DNA of 64,000 nucleotides, from contig JASWJB010000099.1 in the NCBI GenBank assembly GCA_032433595.1, positions 1 through 64,000 of the forward strand. Reading direction: 5' to 3'. This document shows positions 23,577 through 35,233 of this stretch, piece after piece. The stretch is from Conoideocrella luteorostrata. Lineage: Eukaryota; Ascomycota; Sordariomycetes; Hypocreales; Clavicipitaceae. The position numbers and the translations under genes are program-made. Numbering within the stretch: the first letter of the stretch is position 1; each line of letters opens with the position of its first letter. The notes beneath the pieces are model-generated. The model worked only from the letters and a program-made list of their open reading frames with translations, did not search any database and was not told the DNA's origin.

Positions 23577-24753
23577 CTAAGACCGTATAGATTCATTTGA
23601 AATCGTCACCGAAAGGGAGTCTTTATATGAACTTGGTCGTGTTGCTTGTGAATCGCCGTGTGTAAGACGTTGGGTCTCAGCACCTCCGTCGGTCAAGACT
23701 CATGAATACACTGTCATCAAGCAGCGCACCACGACGGGCAATTTCTTCAGCCAAATTACTTGGGTTTCCATGCCAAGATTTCATTTGGCCAAGTATGTCT
23801 TCGTAATCCGTCTTCTCGAGGAACTTGAGGCCAGCGAACATACCGTCCACCCCGACCATTGCCCTTTGTTGAGCATTCATGGTTCATGACGGAGTACGCC
23901 GTACTTAATGGGATATTTGATATAGTGTTTTAAGAAGGGCGCTATTGCACGGAGTACGGCACTCCGTAGCGATACATACAGTTGGTTGGGAGACTGCCAA
24001 ATGTCAATCTCAGACAGCTGTCAGCTGTAGAAACGTGGAATGGATACACAGGAATGTACGTTTCTTGACGGTGCGGACATGACGTGTCTGGGCTTGGGGA
24101 ACGGGGTCCGTTTCCACTACAAAGCCTTGGAGATATTCCAGGACAACGGTCAATCGCTTGTCCTGATGAGGTCCTGGAGGCACGGCCAATCGCGGCCACA
24201 TCTGGGATGGAGCTGCTGGAACAAGGTCGTTAATGCCTAAAGCTGCTCATTCAGTGGCCAAAAGACGCAATCTGTCTCGTCTATCCCGTCTATCATGTCT
24301 ATCCTGCTTGTCCTTCTTGTACCTCCGGTATAGACCCTCTTTTGTTTCGTCATTGTATTCCCAAGTAGCTTTTTCTGCTACTTGTTGTTTTTGCTGCCCG
24401 AACATGCAGTCGAGCACGGGAACGATATATGGAGTGAGATTTTGAATAACCAGTGAGTCTGCTAGAAATTTAAAAATACGAATACCAAAGGAATCATACT
24501 TCATAAATTATTCGCAAGATTATCCTAGTTGCAGTTTCAAAACCTCACCGTCTACGGAGTATTTCGTGTAGCAATGACGTCGCAGACATGGATACCCCGA
24601 GTTCCTGGCACTAGAGAGTGTCACGTGCACTCGCGACGCATGTAACGCGCCGAGAGTCGCGTGTGTGCAACCTACAGCCTACCCATTCCAGGATTTGGAG
24701 CTTCACTCAGTTACCAGCATAATGTGCTCATTCAACTTTTGATTTCGAAAACG
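23577..24753. other. Intergenic with possible upstream exon and motif pairs
   Basis: Contains the possible exon 23677-23880 (minus), two inverted-paired copies of the dispersed motif at 23889-23904 and 23948-23969, another at 24552-24562, and a CACGTG E-box near 24622 in the promoter of the next gene. Otherwise nothing recognised. Confidence 0.5.
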
Positions 24754-26145
24754 ATGGCGCCGAGGATCATTGCAGACTCTGATGGAGACGAATCTGAGGC
24801 GGAATACACTGCACCTAATCCTTTGCCAACATGCACGCAGAGCGACTTCCAATATCATCCTCAGGCTTCGTCAGAAGACACAAATCATCCATCTACATCG
24901 ACTGACCCAAACTTTTTCAGGTGTGTTTTTGATGAGCAGCAAGATGCTGCCAGACAAGAGGCAAAGGATCAAAGTGTTATAGAAATTCCGGAAGACTGCG
25001 ACGCTACAGATGCCCCGTCGTTTGACAAGGGGTTTGAGCGTACAGATAACATAAGAACCATGAGGAGCCCGTGGGATGTACCTAACAGCCCAGAAACAGC
25101 AATAACTAAGAGGTCTACCAAAACCGACAGGCTTTGCAAACAGACCACTAGGACAAAAATCACACGGGGCCTACGTCGACAACTGGATGATATAGGATAC
25201 GTAAGTCAAGAAGATGAGCCCCATACGCCAAACACAAAGCAAAATACCAGGAAAAGAAGACGAATTAGGGGCAATACAGACCTAGGATCTGATGATGATC
25301 GGATGTGTACGCTCCCTGTTGTGAATGATACATCATTCCTAGTCGCACCGACCGCACTCACTTCTAGCCAGATGGAGCAGTATTCGACAATAAAAGTAGG
25401 AGTACACAACTCACCAACACAGCCAGTTCAGCAATGCGGCATAAACGTTAAATCAAGTGGGACAACCACAAATCTTAATACACCTCGTTCGACGCGTACA
25501 CGTCTCCTTGAGCTGCCGTCCTCGGAATTGCCAAGGAGCTCTCAATGTCAAATAATAGACTTGACTGAAGAAGATTCCAAAGTGACAACAACAAGGGCAG
25601 AGGACGACTACATTCCCGAAGTGCTGAAGCGGGACCAAGAGTTGGCTTTTGAAGTGGAACCATCGGCCTCAATTGAAACGAAAAAGCAAAGAGGGCGCCC
25701 TAGGAAAGTGGCGGCTGTCACAAGAGTGAAAGGGGACATGGCCGTGGAGGCTACACCCAAGAAGAAGCGAGGGAGGCCTAAAAAGGCGGAGATGGTGATC
25801 AAGAAAGACGATGAAGCAGCCGAGAATGAGGACGCATGCGACTCTGACAGCCTGGAGCATCCTGAAAAGTCAGATATGCAGCAGGAAACAGGTATGAAAG
25901 AGGACATGGGAATTACACAAGACACAGCGACCACACCAGCAGCCAATGAGGCACCCCAAGTCATTACGAAACCAGTTTTGGAAATAATGAAGCCTGGGGC
26001 CGATAATAGCGGCGTTTTGGAAACCAAAAATCCGGCATTGAAGAAGCCAGTGTCTGCTGCGAGTTATTCATGGCGTCAGCCACATCGGGTTGGACTGAGC
26101 AAGAACACGAGAATCGCATCATTATTAAAAGTGATTCGCAAATGA
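24754..26145 (+). CDS. AT-hook nuclear protein with SUMO-interaction-like motif
   Basis: Intronless gene; the preferred start is MAPRIIADSDGDESEAE at 24754 (463 residues), because the 31 codons before it (from 24661) are unlike the acidic N-terminus. The protein is mostly disordered. It carries a basic cluster RKRRRIRG, a hydrophobic-acidic motif CQIIDLTEEDS (about residues 265-275) that fits a SUMO-interaction motif, and two AT-hooks, KKQRGRPRKV and KKKRGRPKK (about 311-345), which bind the minor groove of AT-rich DNA. The C-terminus YSWRQPHRVGLSKNTRIASLLKVIRK looks like a conserved short terminal motif. Nuclear, chromatin-associated function is likely from the motifs; the specific process is unknown. 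Confidence 0.8.
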   Translation: MAPRIIADSDGDESEAEYTAPNPLPTCTQSDFQYHPQASSEDTNHPSTSTDPNFFRCVFDEQQDAARQEAKDQSVIEIPEDCDATDAPSFDKGFERTDNIRTMRSPWDVPNSPETAITKRSTKTDRLCKQTTRTKITRGLRRQLDDIGYVSQEDEPHTPNTKQNTRKRRRIRGNTDLGSDDDRMCTLPVVNDTSFLVAPTALTSSQMEQYSTIKVGVHNSPTQPVQQCGINVKSSGTTTNLNTPRSTRTRLLELPSSELPRSSQCQIIDLTEEDSKVTTTRAEDDYIPEVLKRDQELAFEVEPSASIETKKQRGRPRKVAAVTRVKGDMAVEATPKKKRGRPKKAEMVIKKDDEAAENEDACDSDSLEHPEKSDMQQETGMKEDMGITQDTATTPAANEAPQVITKPVLEIMKPGADNSGVLETKNPALKKPVSAASYSWRQPHRVGLSKNTRIASLLKVIRK

Positions 26146-27421
26146 ACCATGACTCTTACACTTGGGAACATTTCAACATTCAAACGGCGACCGGCAGGAC
26201 TTCGACTGATGCGATGAATGTCATGACACTAGTAACGGAAACAATGAGAAAATAGAGCGTAGAAACTGTCAGGTACAGAGTGACTGGTAGTTGGGGAGTC
26301 ATGCTTTTGGCGGCATGAGACTGCTGACCTGCTTTGTGGAACTGCTGTACAACATGGGCACTCTCGTCTGCGATTAAAATTCCTGCAACTTCGAGCACTT
26401 ATGACAACAGCGAGATCCGTTGCAGGATCAAAAAGAAATCGTCCAAGCGTCTTTACCTTGGCGGGCACAGGTTTACCAATCGTCTTACTATAGGGCGTGT
26501 TGTAGCCTGCCGAGATAGGAAAGGGGGGAAGTGAACTGCGAAACGTTGTGATAGTGTACAAAGTAAGATTATGATTTATTTATATGGTCGGTTTTATGAG
26601 TGTATATTGTTAGACAACTGGCGTTATTCCGCGGTACTCATCTATACCTCGGTAGGTATTTTAGAGATGCATTTGCTGCTGGCCATAGCTGTTGTAGCTA
26701 AGCTAGTAGAACTTGGACTTAATTCTAGAAGTTGCTACGCCTATCGCATATCCTGTGCAACTCTGTTGGAGCTGCTCAACGGAGTCAATGGCAACTACCA
26801 ACCCTATCAACTTACATAGTTACATTCATCATCAATATGAGTGCCCTAGCTAGTAGTGCTTACGCTTAGTCACCTGCACACAGTTCTATGCGTTTCATGT
26901 ACTCAAAACACAGCATGAGGCGTTTCGTTTTGCGACGCCCAATTCTGTGAACCGAAATGACTTGGCAAATAACAATACGGTCGATTTTGTTCATGGCCTG
27001 GCCATAGCATTATGACAGACCTGCCACTCCTCCTCCTCGATCCCAACCTTGCGAATATTACTAAGCATTCTTTTCTTCGCAGATATACTCTTGTCAGAGC
27101 TAGTGTAGGCTCTCCTTCTGACGCAACTGCCACAAAAGGTCCAAGTAAAACCCGTTTGGATACATTGACGACGCATAATCTAGTCCTAAGAGAAAAAATC
27201 ATCCTTGCATAGAGAGCAAAAGCAAAAGAATATATTAGTGGCTGCAGTCTTTTCCTATCATGTACAAGCATTCGTTTCACCTAGCTAGATTGTGTACACC
27301 AGACATACACACTTCACAGTGTATAGTCAGTGGTTGCAACCTGTAATAGATGGCTTTAGCGGTTCATTTCCCTAGTCTAATTACAAAAAGACGGATGATT
27401 ATCCTTTCCCCGTGCTCAACA
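26146..27421. other. Intergenic, no supported gene
   Basis: AT-rich sequence between the AT-hook gene and the ABC remnant. The longest frame (126 codons on the minus strand at 26903-27280) has no domain. Nothing recognised. Confidence 0.5.
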
Positions 27422-28380
27422 TCAACGTGAACGGAGCTGCCTATCCGATCTCGGTAAACTTGCAGTGTCCTGCTCTTGACCCAACACAACCATTTTATAA
27501 AACTCTCCCTTTTGTCCAAATAGCTCCCGTGGACTCCCCGCCTCGAGCACCTCTCCGGAACCCATCACAATGACCAGGTCGTAGTCCACAATGGTGCGTA
27601 GCCGATGCGCAATCGTAATCAGGCTCTTGCCCTCGGCAGCCGAGCCAGACAGCTCAGTACGGAGGATGTCCTGGATGGCCTTATCGGTAGCCAAGCCCAC
27701 GCTCGCCGTCGTCTCATCGAGAAGCATGAGTCTCGATTTGCGAGCGAGAGTACCGCAGAGCGAGAGGATCTGGCGCTGGCCTAGGGAGAAGTTGGCGCCT
27801 CCAGACGGAACTGGTGATGTGAGAGTGATCTTGTCGTTGTCGGAGTCATCTATGCGCAGAGAGGTGCTGCTCGATGTGCATAACTTAAGCACGTGGGATA
27901 AATATGTGTCTGAAAACTCGTTGAGAGGATCGAGGTTGAAACCCACGGTGCCTTGGAATAAAGAGGCTACTTGTGGAATGGCGGAGATAGCACGGCGCAA
28001 TCTCTTATGTGGGAAGGTAGTAATGTCTGCTCCGTGAGGAGAATCTGCCCCCAGATGATATGAGTCAGTCGGAGGAGAGACAACAATAGCTATACATTAG
28101 ACATGGTTGTTAGTAGATTATTCAGAGAAAACCAAAAAAGGTGCACTTGTGGATTAAACAAGGCAAACAACATACCGTGCTTTTGCCACCTCCTGTCCTG
28201 TCCACAATGGCAACTCGTTTGCCAGCGTCCAAAGTAAGGTTGATATTTGTCAGTATATCCGATCCGTTGATATCATGGCGCACAGTGACATTGCGATACT
28301 CGACACCGCTGGTGATGATAAAATTGTTGGCTCACGAGGGGAGTGCGCCCTTGTTGCCGTGTGCTGTGAGAGGATTGCTC
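27422..28380 (-). pseudogene. Decayed ABC transporter remnant (second nucleotide-binding domain, ABCC-like)
   Basis: Homology begins near 28345 (GVEYRNVTVRH ... LTLDAGKRVAI), passes a degenerate Walker A (VDRTGGGKST, first Gly replaced by Asp), an intron-like gap and LLLSLLRLTHIIWGQILL. There the frame breaks at about 28030-28045, because the next block (DITTFPHKRLRRAISAIPQVASLFQG) lies in another frame. The rest is well kept: signature FSLGQRQ, Walker B LMLLDE, H-loop IAHRLRTI, ending QLRSR at 27422. The D-loop reads SVG instead of SVD. An in-frame TGA (28332-28334) sits just before the recognisable start, and no transmembrane domain is found upstream. These defects point to a relic of a full-length exporter. 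A sequencing frameshift is possible, but the missing membrane half is not explained by it. Confidence 0.8.
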
Positions 28381-28972
28381 CGTGCAATTGACTCATTTTG
28401 GAAGCGATTAAACATCTGAAAGAAAAGACAGCACAAAAACAAAGACTGCAAGAGCAGACGAGAGTGATTGTATAACACGCCAATCCCAGTCCAATGACGG
28501 CTATCATCTTTCGAGGCAAATAGACACGTAGAGGCACCCCGCACTAGTCTGGTTTTGGAAGCGGGGCAGCCGGAACCATGACCGACCGGCAGGAGGTGCA
28601 AAGTAACAAAACCACAGACTGGACGGAGAGCGAACTCGCAATTCAATTTTCTGGTCGTCCCTCGACCGTTGCGCTTGGACCAATTCGTAGTCAACGGACT
28701 TTTTCCTCAACTCTCTACCCCAGATAGTCCACCACTGTCATACCTCTTGCCTCCCTCACCTCTGAGCAATTGGCTTGCGCCCAAACGGCCATTGCCATTT
28801 TCGCAAAGAGCAGGACCCCAGGACCCTGCATCCTTCGCGTCGCCGCTCCTGTCGACATTGACACAACGCCACCGATTCTCGGCCAGCCTCGTCCCAACAC
28901 TTCCGACTCAAACCACGCGCCTACTCCTTCCCATTGCTCTGCATCCCAAGTCGACCGCAGCAAGCATACAAC
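28381..28972. promoter_or_regulatory. THR4 upstream region
   Basis: About 590 bp before the THR4 start, partly overlapping the decayed linker of the ABC remnant. It includes one TGACTCA element (separate entry) and a pyrimidine-rich leader (about 28700-28970). No gene is called. Confidence 0.5.
28389..28395. promoter_or_regulatory. Gcn4/Cpc1-type element TGACTCA
   Basis: A perfect TGACTCA lies 578 bp upstream of the THR4 start. This is the consensus of the general amino-acid control regulator Gcn4 (Cpc1/CpcA in filamentous fungi). The site is seen; regulation is inferred. Confidence 0.45.
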
Positions 28973-30956
28973 ATGGTACAAAACGGCGTGCTTAATGGCT
29001 CTAGTAGCACCCACAGCCCGTCTCAGCGCTACCTGAGTACTCGTGGCGAAGACAGTGATGTATGAAACAAATCCTACGCTTGCGTCACCAGCACCAAGAT
29101 TGCTCATTCATCTGCCCCCCTTCCCTCCACTCCACAGGCTCAATTGGCAGTTCTAACTACTCTCTCTTGTTTTGAATTGTCTTTGTTAATGCTGTTTATT
29201 TGTTCAAAGCTAATCATTCGATCCGTCGTTTCCACAGTGCTCGTTCGAGGAAGTCGTTCTGCGCGGTTTGGCAACCGATAGCGGTCTGTACATTCCCGAA
29301 CAAATTCCCCAGGCCAGCTCTTGGGAAAGCTGGAAAGATTTGAGCTTCTCAGATCTGGCCTATGAAATCCTGTCGCTGTATATCTCGCCGTCCGAGATTC
29401 CCTCGGCCGACCTCAGAGACATCATCAACCGAAGTTATTCGACTTTCCGCAACGACTCGGTCACGCCGCTTGTTCATCTTGACGGCAACCATTATCTGCT
29501 CGAGCTTTTTCACGGTCCTACATTTGCCTTCAAGGATGTTGCTCTCCAATTCGTTGGTAACTTGTTCGAATACTTCCTGGTCAGGAAAAATGTGGGAAAG
29601 ACTGGACGTGGTATGTCATCCTCAATCCTCCCATCTAAGCTACCATAGCGACATGCGCGATGGCAGCTACTTTGGGTCGCCTAAACCAACCAAAAGTTGG
29701 CGAATACTCTATTTTCATCGGTGTGAGTGAAAGGCTAACTAGGATCCCAGACCGACATCATCTTACCGTGGTTGGAGCCACTAGTGGTGACACTGGATCT
29801 GCCGCCATTTACGGGCTGCGCGGCAAGAAGGACGTCTCAGTATTCATCATGTTTCCCAAGGGCCGTGTAAGCCCTATCCAGGAACTGCAAATGACCACGG
29901 TCCTCGACAAGAATGTTCATAATCTTTCCATTGAAGGGTATTTCGATGATTGCCAGGTTAGACCTTCATAAGCCGCTACCCGGCGCTGTCGAACTAACAG
30001 TTCATTACTAGGATATTCTGAAATCACTACTGTCCGATCCCGAAGCCAACAAGCCCCTCAATGTTGGCGCCGTCAACTCTATCAACTGGGCTCGTATCCT
30101 AGCTCAGATCACCTACTACTTCCACTCATATTTCTCTTTGGTTAAGCAATCCAGCAACTTCAAGATGGGTGATAAAGTCCGCTTCGTCGTACCGACGGGC
30201 AACTTTGGCGATATCCTAGCAGGGTACTTTGCCATGCGAATGGGCTTGCCTGTGGATAAGCTCGTCATTGCTACCAACGAGAACGACATTCTAGACCGCT
30301 TCTGGAAGACCGGCAAGTATGAGAAGAAGCCTGAGCCAGAGGAGGGCCAAGCGCCCGCCGTCGAAGGTGTCAGGGAAACTCTCAGTCCCGCCATGGACAT
30401 CCTTGTTTCCAGCAATTTCGAGCGCCTCCTATGGTTCCTCGCCTACGAGTTCGCTTCGAGCGCAGGCATGGACGATCAGTGGAACAAGAGGCAGGCCGGC
30501 CAGGAGGTCTCCAAGTGGCTCAAGGAGCTGAAAACGACTGGATCCTTCGGGCCTGTCTACCAGGACGTTCTTATGAGTGCCAAGCGTGACTTCAGCAGCG
30601 AGCGCGTTGACGACAACCAGACGCTGGAAACCATCAAAGCCACCTACCGCAAGGTCGGATACATCTTAGATCCCCACACGGCCGTCGGCGCTGCCGCCAC
30701 TCTGAGATCCATCGCCGACGCCAACCCACATATTCACCACATCTCGCTGTCTACAGCACACCCTGCCAAGTTCTCCATCGCCGTGGAGAAGGCACTTAGC
30801 GGCGAAGAAGGCTTCGACTTTGAGACCAAGGTCCTCCCCAGGGAGTTCATCGGACTGGACAAGAAGGAGAAGCGAGTTACGGAAGTAGAAAGTAGCGTCG
30901 AAAAAGTTCGGGAGCTTGTCAAGGCGCAGGTAGAGCAGGAGCTTTCTCAAGCGTAA
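28973..30956 (+). CDS. THR4: Threonine synthase
   Basis: Four exons (28973-29059, 29238-29610, 29751-29956, 30012-30956) give 536 residues in phase, close to yeast Thr4. It is a PLP enzyme that converts O-phosphohomoserine to threonine in the cytosol, the last step of threonine synthesis. The N-terminal motif YLSTRGEDS crosses the first intron into FEEVVLRGLATDSGLYIP. The PLP-binding lysine is in FHGPTFAFKDVALQ (Lys about 128). The phosphate-binding block GATSGDTGSAA opens exon 3, and NVGAVNSINWARILAQ follows in exon 4, both typical of the family. A Gcn4/Cpc1-type site upstream fits amino-acid control. The homoserine used here also feeds methionine synthesis, linking it metabolically with MET6 nearby. 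Confidence 0.97.
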
Positions 30957-31932
30957 GAGATGGACTGGGAGTGTGTTGTGTTGTGTTGAGCATTGCATAT
31001 GAACGATCATGAATGAAACTTTCTTGCTAGGAGGGTAGTAGAACTTTGGACGGAAGACACATTTCTTCATTATTCTTTTTCCCTTTGTGAAACTCACGAC
31101 GAGACTCTGTGCGAGATTCCGCCTTGTGTGCTATTCTTTTCTTTCTTCCTTTTTGCTTTTTGATTCCATGACAACCAAAAGTTAAAAATAAATGGGTTAC
31201 AGCGCCACATATCTAGAGGAGGGTACAATAAAAGGCTGAGCTTGGCTGACTTTTCATTTTGACAAGTATATATTCAGATAGTAGGGAAGTTTTTGTGCTG
31301 AGTCCTAGGAGCAACCACCAGCTGGTTGCTCCCGTCTATCTACCGCTCGCTATGGGGCATGGTTTAGAGGACGGGCATTATGGTCAATATTTATTTACCG
31401 TCACTTATTGTTGTGTAGAGACATGTAAAAAGAAGGCCCGTGATGCTATTCACGCTACGACCCTTGAATGATCAAACATCATGTTCACATGTCGAAGTAG
31501 GCAATATCCAATTCATTAATGAAACTTGCAAATGTTGTAATATAATTACTATTGCAAGTACTGTATATCTCTCAGGCAATTTGACATAATTGGCCGTTTG
31601 TAATGTTCAGATCTTCAATATGACCTGGTCTGGTCGGATCTGATCGATGTTTGTTCTCTGTATGTCGACTCCCATACATGACCATGAGCCTACATCGATC
31701 GGATGAAACAAAATAAATATGAGGAGAATGTGAGGCAAAGAAAATAAAATAATAATAAAATAAAGTCCACGAAAACGCCGGTTTCATGATATGCATACGG
31801 CTGATAGGGATGCTTCTTCCCTTGCCAACAAAAGAACTAGCATTTGCGCGGCCAGACCTAGTTTATGGCAAGTGTAGCAGCTACATCGGCGCAACAAAGG
31901 TTCTTTTTGATAAATGTGAGTTTTTGTTTTTG
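30957..31932. other. Convergent intergenic region
   Basis: Shared 3' side of THR4 and the mitochondrial carrier gene, AT-rich with only short frames. Nothing recognised. Confidence 0.6.
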
Positions 31933-33342
31933 CTACAGCGTCTTCGACTTATTGACGTTATTGTCGTCGTCCAGCGTCTTGATGCGTTTCTTCACAAACT
32001 CAAATGATGAGAAGAAAATGGCGTTGACTAGACAAGATCGGCTCATGGAGACACCTAGGCCGCGATACATGTGACGCTTGAAGAATTCTATCTTTGGCGC
32101 TGGTTCTACTGTTTCTCCACGCGAGTGAAGCAATGAGTTGCGTTGATAGATGCTCTTTGCGGAATCAATGGGGTCTGTCGCTTTAGTTAGTCACATCTCT
32201 TTCAGTCTAGGATTGTCGTGCTTATGCAGGCTTTGTGTAGGAACGAACATATTAATGCCCAGGATACAAGACCGCACATGCCGCCGGCTGTTACCACCGC
32301 CAGCTTGTTATTGTTAGGATTGTCTCCCGCAATGGTGGTTCCGAGCTGCTTCCCACTTTCGTAGACCATGAAGTATATTCCGGTGCCAAGAGTATCACGC
32401 ACTATGTGCGTCATGTATCAGTAAGAGATGTCGTGTACGACTCGTGGAGATAGGTTTTCTTGCTTGCTTACACAAATGTAACCGGAACCCGGTATATAAC
32501 CCCAGAACTCCACGATGCTTTATAATATTGGCCATGGTTCTCAAGGTCCCTTTGTTCTGATAGCTGGTTGCGACAGCCTTGCTCTTTGCGCAATTGCCCG
32601 CTCTTTCCGCCAATAGTACTGACACCTGCGCGCTGAGCTTGGTGAGTTCGAAGGGGCAGGCTATAAAGGTGATTATAGATCCTGCTGTGGCTCCGGCAGC
32701 GCCAAAACAAGCTACAGAGTATAAATTCGGGTAGGTGCCGGGCTTGTTGACGTGACGAAGAATATCGTATCCCATATTCTTCTTGACCCATCCGGCATAC
32801 ACATGTTTCGCTCGCTGGTAAATAGAGAATGACACAGTTCGAACAAGTGTAATACTAGCCATCGGGGCCATTACGCCTGTAACAAATATTTTGTTAATAC
32901 CACTACCAGTATTGCAATCGCGCACCACGGAGCTGTGCAGGTGCTGCTGTATCTCCTAATCTGCCATTGGAATGTCCATGTTGTTCTCAAAGGCTGAAAA
33001 TACAGCTCCACTGCTCTGTCCAGAAAAAGAATGTAGCATTAGAGGATATCGACGGTGCTTACCTCGAAAGAAGCCGGCCAAGTGCTCAGTACGATAAGTA
33101 TGCTTGACACAGTCAACGAAGCCATTGTACTGATATGTCTGCATACGTGTCTTGACGCTGTCGAGCGGGAAGGCGGCCAGGGTAGAAAAGACGCTGGATG
33201 AGCTGGCCGCTATTTCGGTCCGGTAACGCTTGACGAACGAGTTGGCATGGTCTCTCCCGCGAGTGGTTGAAGGCATGACTGCTGAGGTGGTGAGACGGCC
33301 TGGGACATCTTGCTGCTGATCACTCCTTGCATTTGCAGTCAT
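31933..33342 (-). CDS. Mitochondrial carrier (SLC25) family protein
   Basis: Four exons (33342-33063, 32876-32472, 32401-32249, 32174-31933) join in phase to 359 residues. Three tandem carrier repeats are seen from their signatures: FPLDSVKTRMQTYQY, CPFELTKLSAQ and YPIDSAKSIYQR (PxD/ExxK/R). The third arises only across the last intron. Each is followed by the second transmembrane helix of its repeat. The protein would exchange a metabolite across the inner mitochondrial membrane; the second repeat has Glu instead of Asp (PFELTK). The substrate cannot be told from what I can see. The first intron is 186 nt, longer than most here, and contains a short open frame that I judged to be intronic. 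The start at 33342 gives an unusually polar N-terminus of about 35 residues. Confidence 0.92.
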
Positions 33343-35233
33343 GCTTTGAGAAAAATCCGTGTCAGTCGTCCCAGTCCCGATCCGCTGGGCAAGTCAATGG
33401 CCCTAAGCGGAGGGAAGCAAAAGAAGACTAGACGAATGTGCACAGGTACAATATGGACGAGGAAGGGACAAGGCCACGGCACACACGCGCGCGCGGTTCA
33501 GACCCGGCGATCTCGACAGAGTGACGAGACCAGCAGCGAGTCTGGGGTGTGCGCGGGCGGCAGCACGACCTAGATCTCCAGGAACCCAGATGCCATCAAT
33601 TGGCCGATGTCGTTTTGATACTGGTTCTGCAGCGAACGCAGATGGAACGGGGTTGATGAATCGACACCAAAGAGCGGCCAAGTTTATCTGTGATAGCTGC
33701 AACTGTCTGAGTGTAGAAGACGGCTCCTGGATGTGATAGATGCAAACCAATGAAGGGCTGTTGAAAGTATGAATGGCGAGTCGAGCGTCACTATTCAATG
33801 AGTGCGTAGTGAGGGGTTGTCGATGTTCGGCTGTTGTAGTAAGTGGTGGTGGTTGTGAAGGCAGTGGAAGTTAGTAGTTAGTGGTGGTGGTGGCAGTCGT
33901 AGTGGCAGTCGTAGTGGCAGTCAGTGGCTAGTACTCCGTGCAGAAAGTCGCACCAGCTATTAGTTAGTTAGCTGGTAACTAGGATGCCGCTTTAACTGCC
34001 TTCTGTATGACGTTCTGGGAACGGCGTGGGGACGCAGGTCAGGCAAATCAGATCAGAACAGCTCCGGGCCTTTGCAGGCGGTGCAGAGCTCCAAGGTGGG
34101 GGGGACCAGGAGGGATGTACTCCGTAGTAGTCCACGACTTGCTCAGTGCTGGCTCGTGCGACCAGACGCGAGAGCTTCTGGCAGGTCGGTACGTAGGTTA
34201 TTAGTGGACCAGGCAGGACCGAGGGGAACCATGAAGCCAAGCCGGACGAGACAAAACGTCGGTCGCTCCCTCGGAATGAAGCGTACGCGATGAAAGGCCC
34301 AGGGAACAAAAAGAGAGATGAAGCTGTGCGAGAGAAAGAGACTGGGCCGAGTCTAGTGTTGATGAGGGACAGAGGAAGTAGTGGCCGGTTGAGCTATTGT
34401 TGGAGTATATGTCATGTCGAGACTCACCTCAGACAGCACATGTCCAGCTCCCAGGCACCCTGGCACCTGGGCATCTCCCCGCTATCTATGGAGCATCGCT
34501 CCCGCTGGGGCAGGCACCGCCTAAGCACCAATCCCATCAGATCTAATCCCACCAGTTGAGCCAGGACGGGTTGCCAGGCTTGCCCTCTGCCGTTCCAGCG
34601 CTGACCACCAGACACCCCTGGCCACCCGTCTCCCGGCCCTCATCTCCGACCCCAATCACCCAAGGGCTTCAATGGCTAGAAGGGCCACATTCCCAACAGG
34701 GCAATCACATCACCCAATGATGTGCCGTCATGAGGAGGGGGTCGAAAGAGGGGACACCTTTTTCGAGGGGAAGCTAACTACTTAGTTAGCTCTAACTCTG
34801 ATGGATGGGGGAATGAACCATTTAATAGTTACTTTGTAGTTTGCACAACGAGCGCCGCCATGCGGTACATAATTGCAATAGACAGCGACACAATGTATCA
34901 TATATGATCCAGACAGAATGCTTAAAAAAAAAAAAACAGTACAGGAGAGAATCGAATAGCCGACATAGTTTGTCATAAATAAATAAAGACCTAACCTACG
35001 TGGTGCGTCTATAATTTGATGGCCGGAATAGCTGCATTTACATTCAGCTACATTGCACCAAGCGCTGCGGGCCTGAGGACGCTCCGACCTTAATCTCAAC
35101 CTAAAATACTCCTTGACATCCAGGATGAATTCCAGAGCAAGACGTCGATCTCGTCAGTCCTAGCATCTTGCAATATGTCATCCTCCCCAGCCGAAAAGGA
35201 TAGGACAGGCAAGACTTGCCTAGCACAAGGGTA
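33343..35233. other. Intergenic, no supported gene
   Basis: Carrier promoter side plus a long stretch of only weak frames. It holds a short tandem repeat (33890-33923) and motif copies at 33931-33940 and 34117-34127. No domain is recognised in any frame. Confidence 0.5.
33890..33923. repeat. 12-bp tandem repeat, about 2.8 copies
   Basis: Unit GTGGCAGTCGTA is repeated almost three times and embedded in a (GTG)-rich stretch. Confidence 0.8.

Noticed and set aside
33403..34309. Frames of about 100-130 codons upstream of the mitochondrial carrier
   Set aside because: They overlap on both strands, contain repeats and have no family features.
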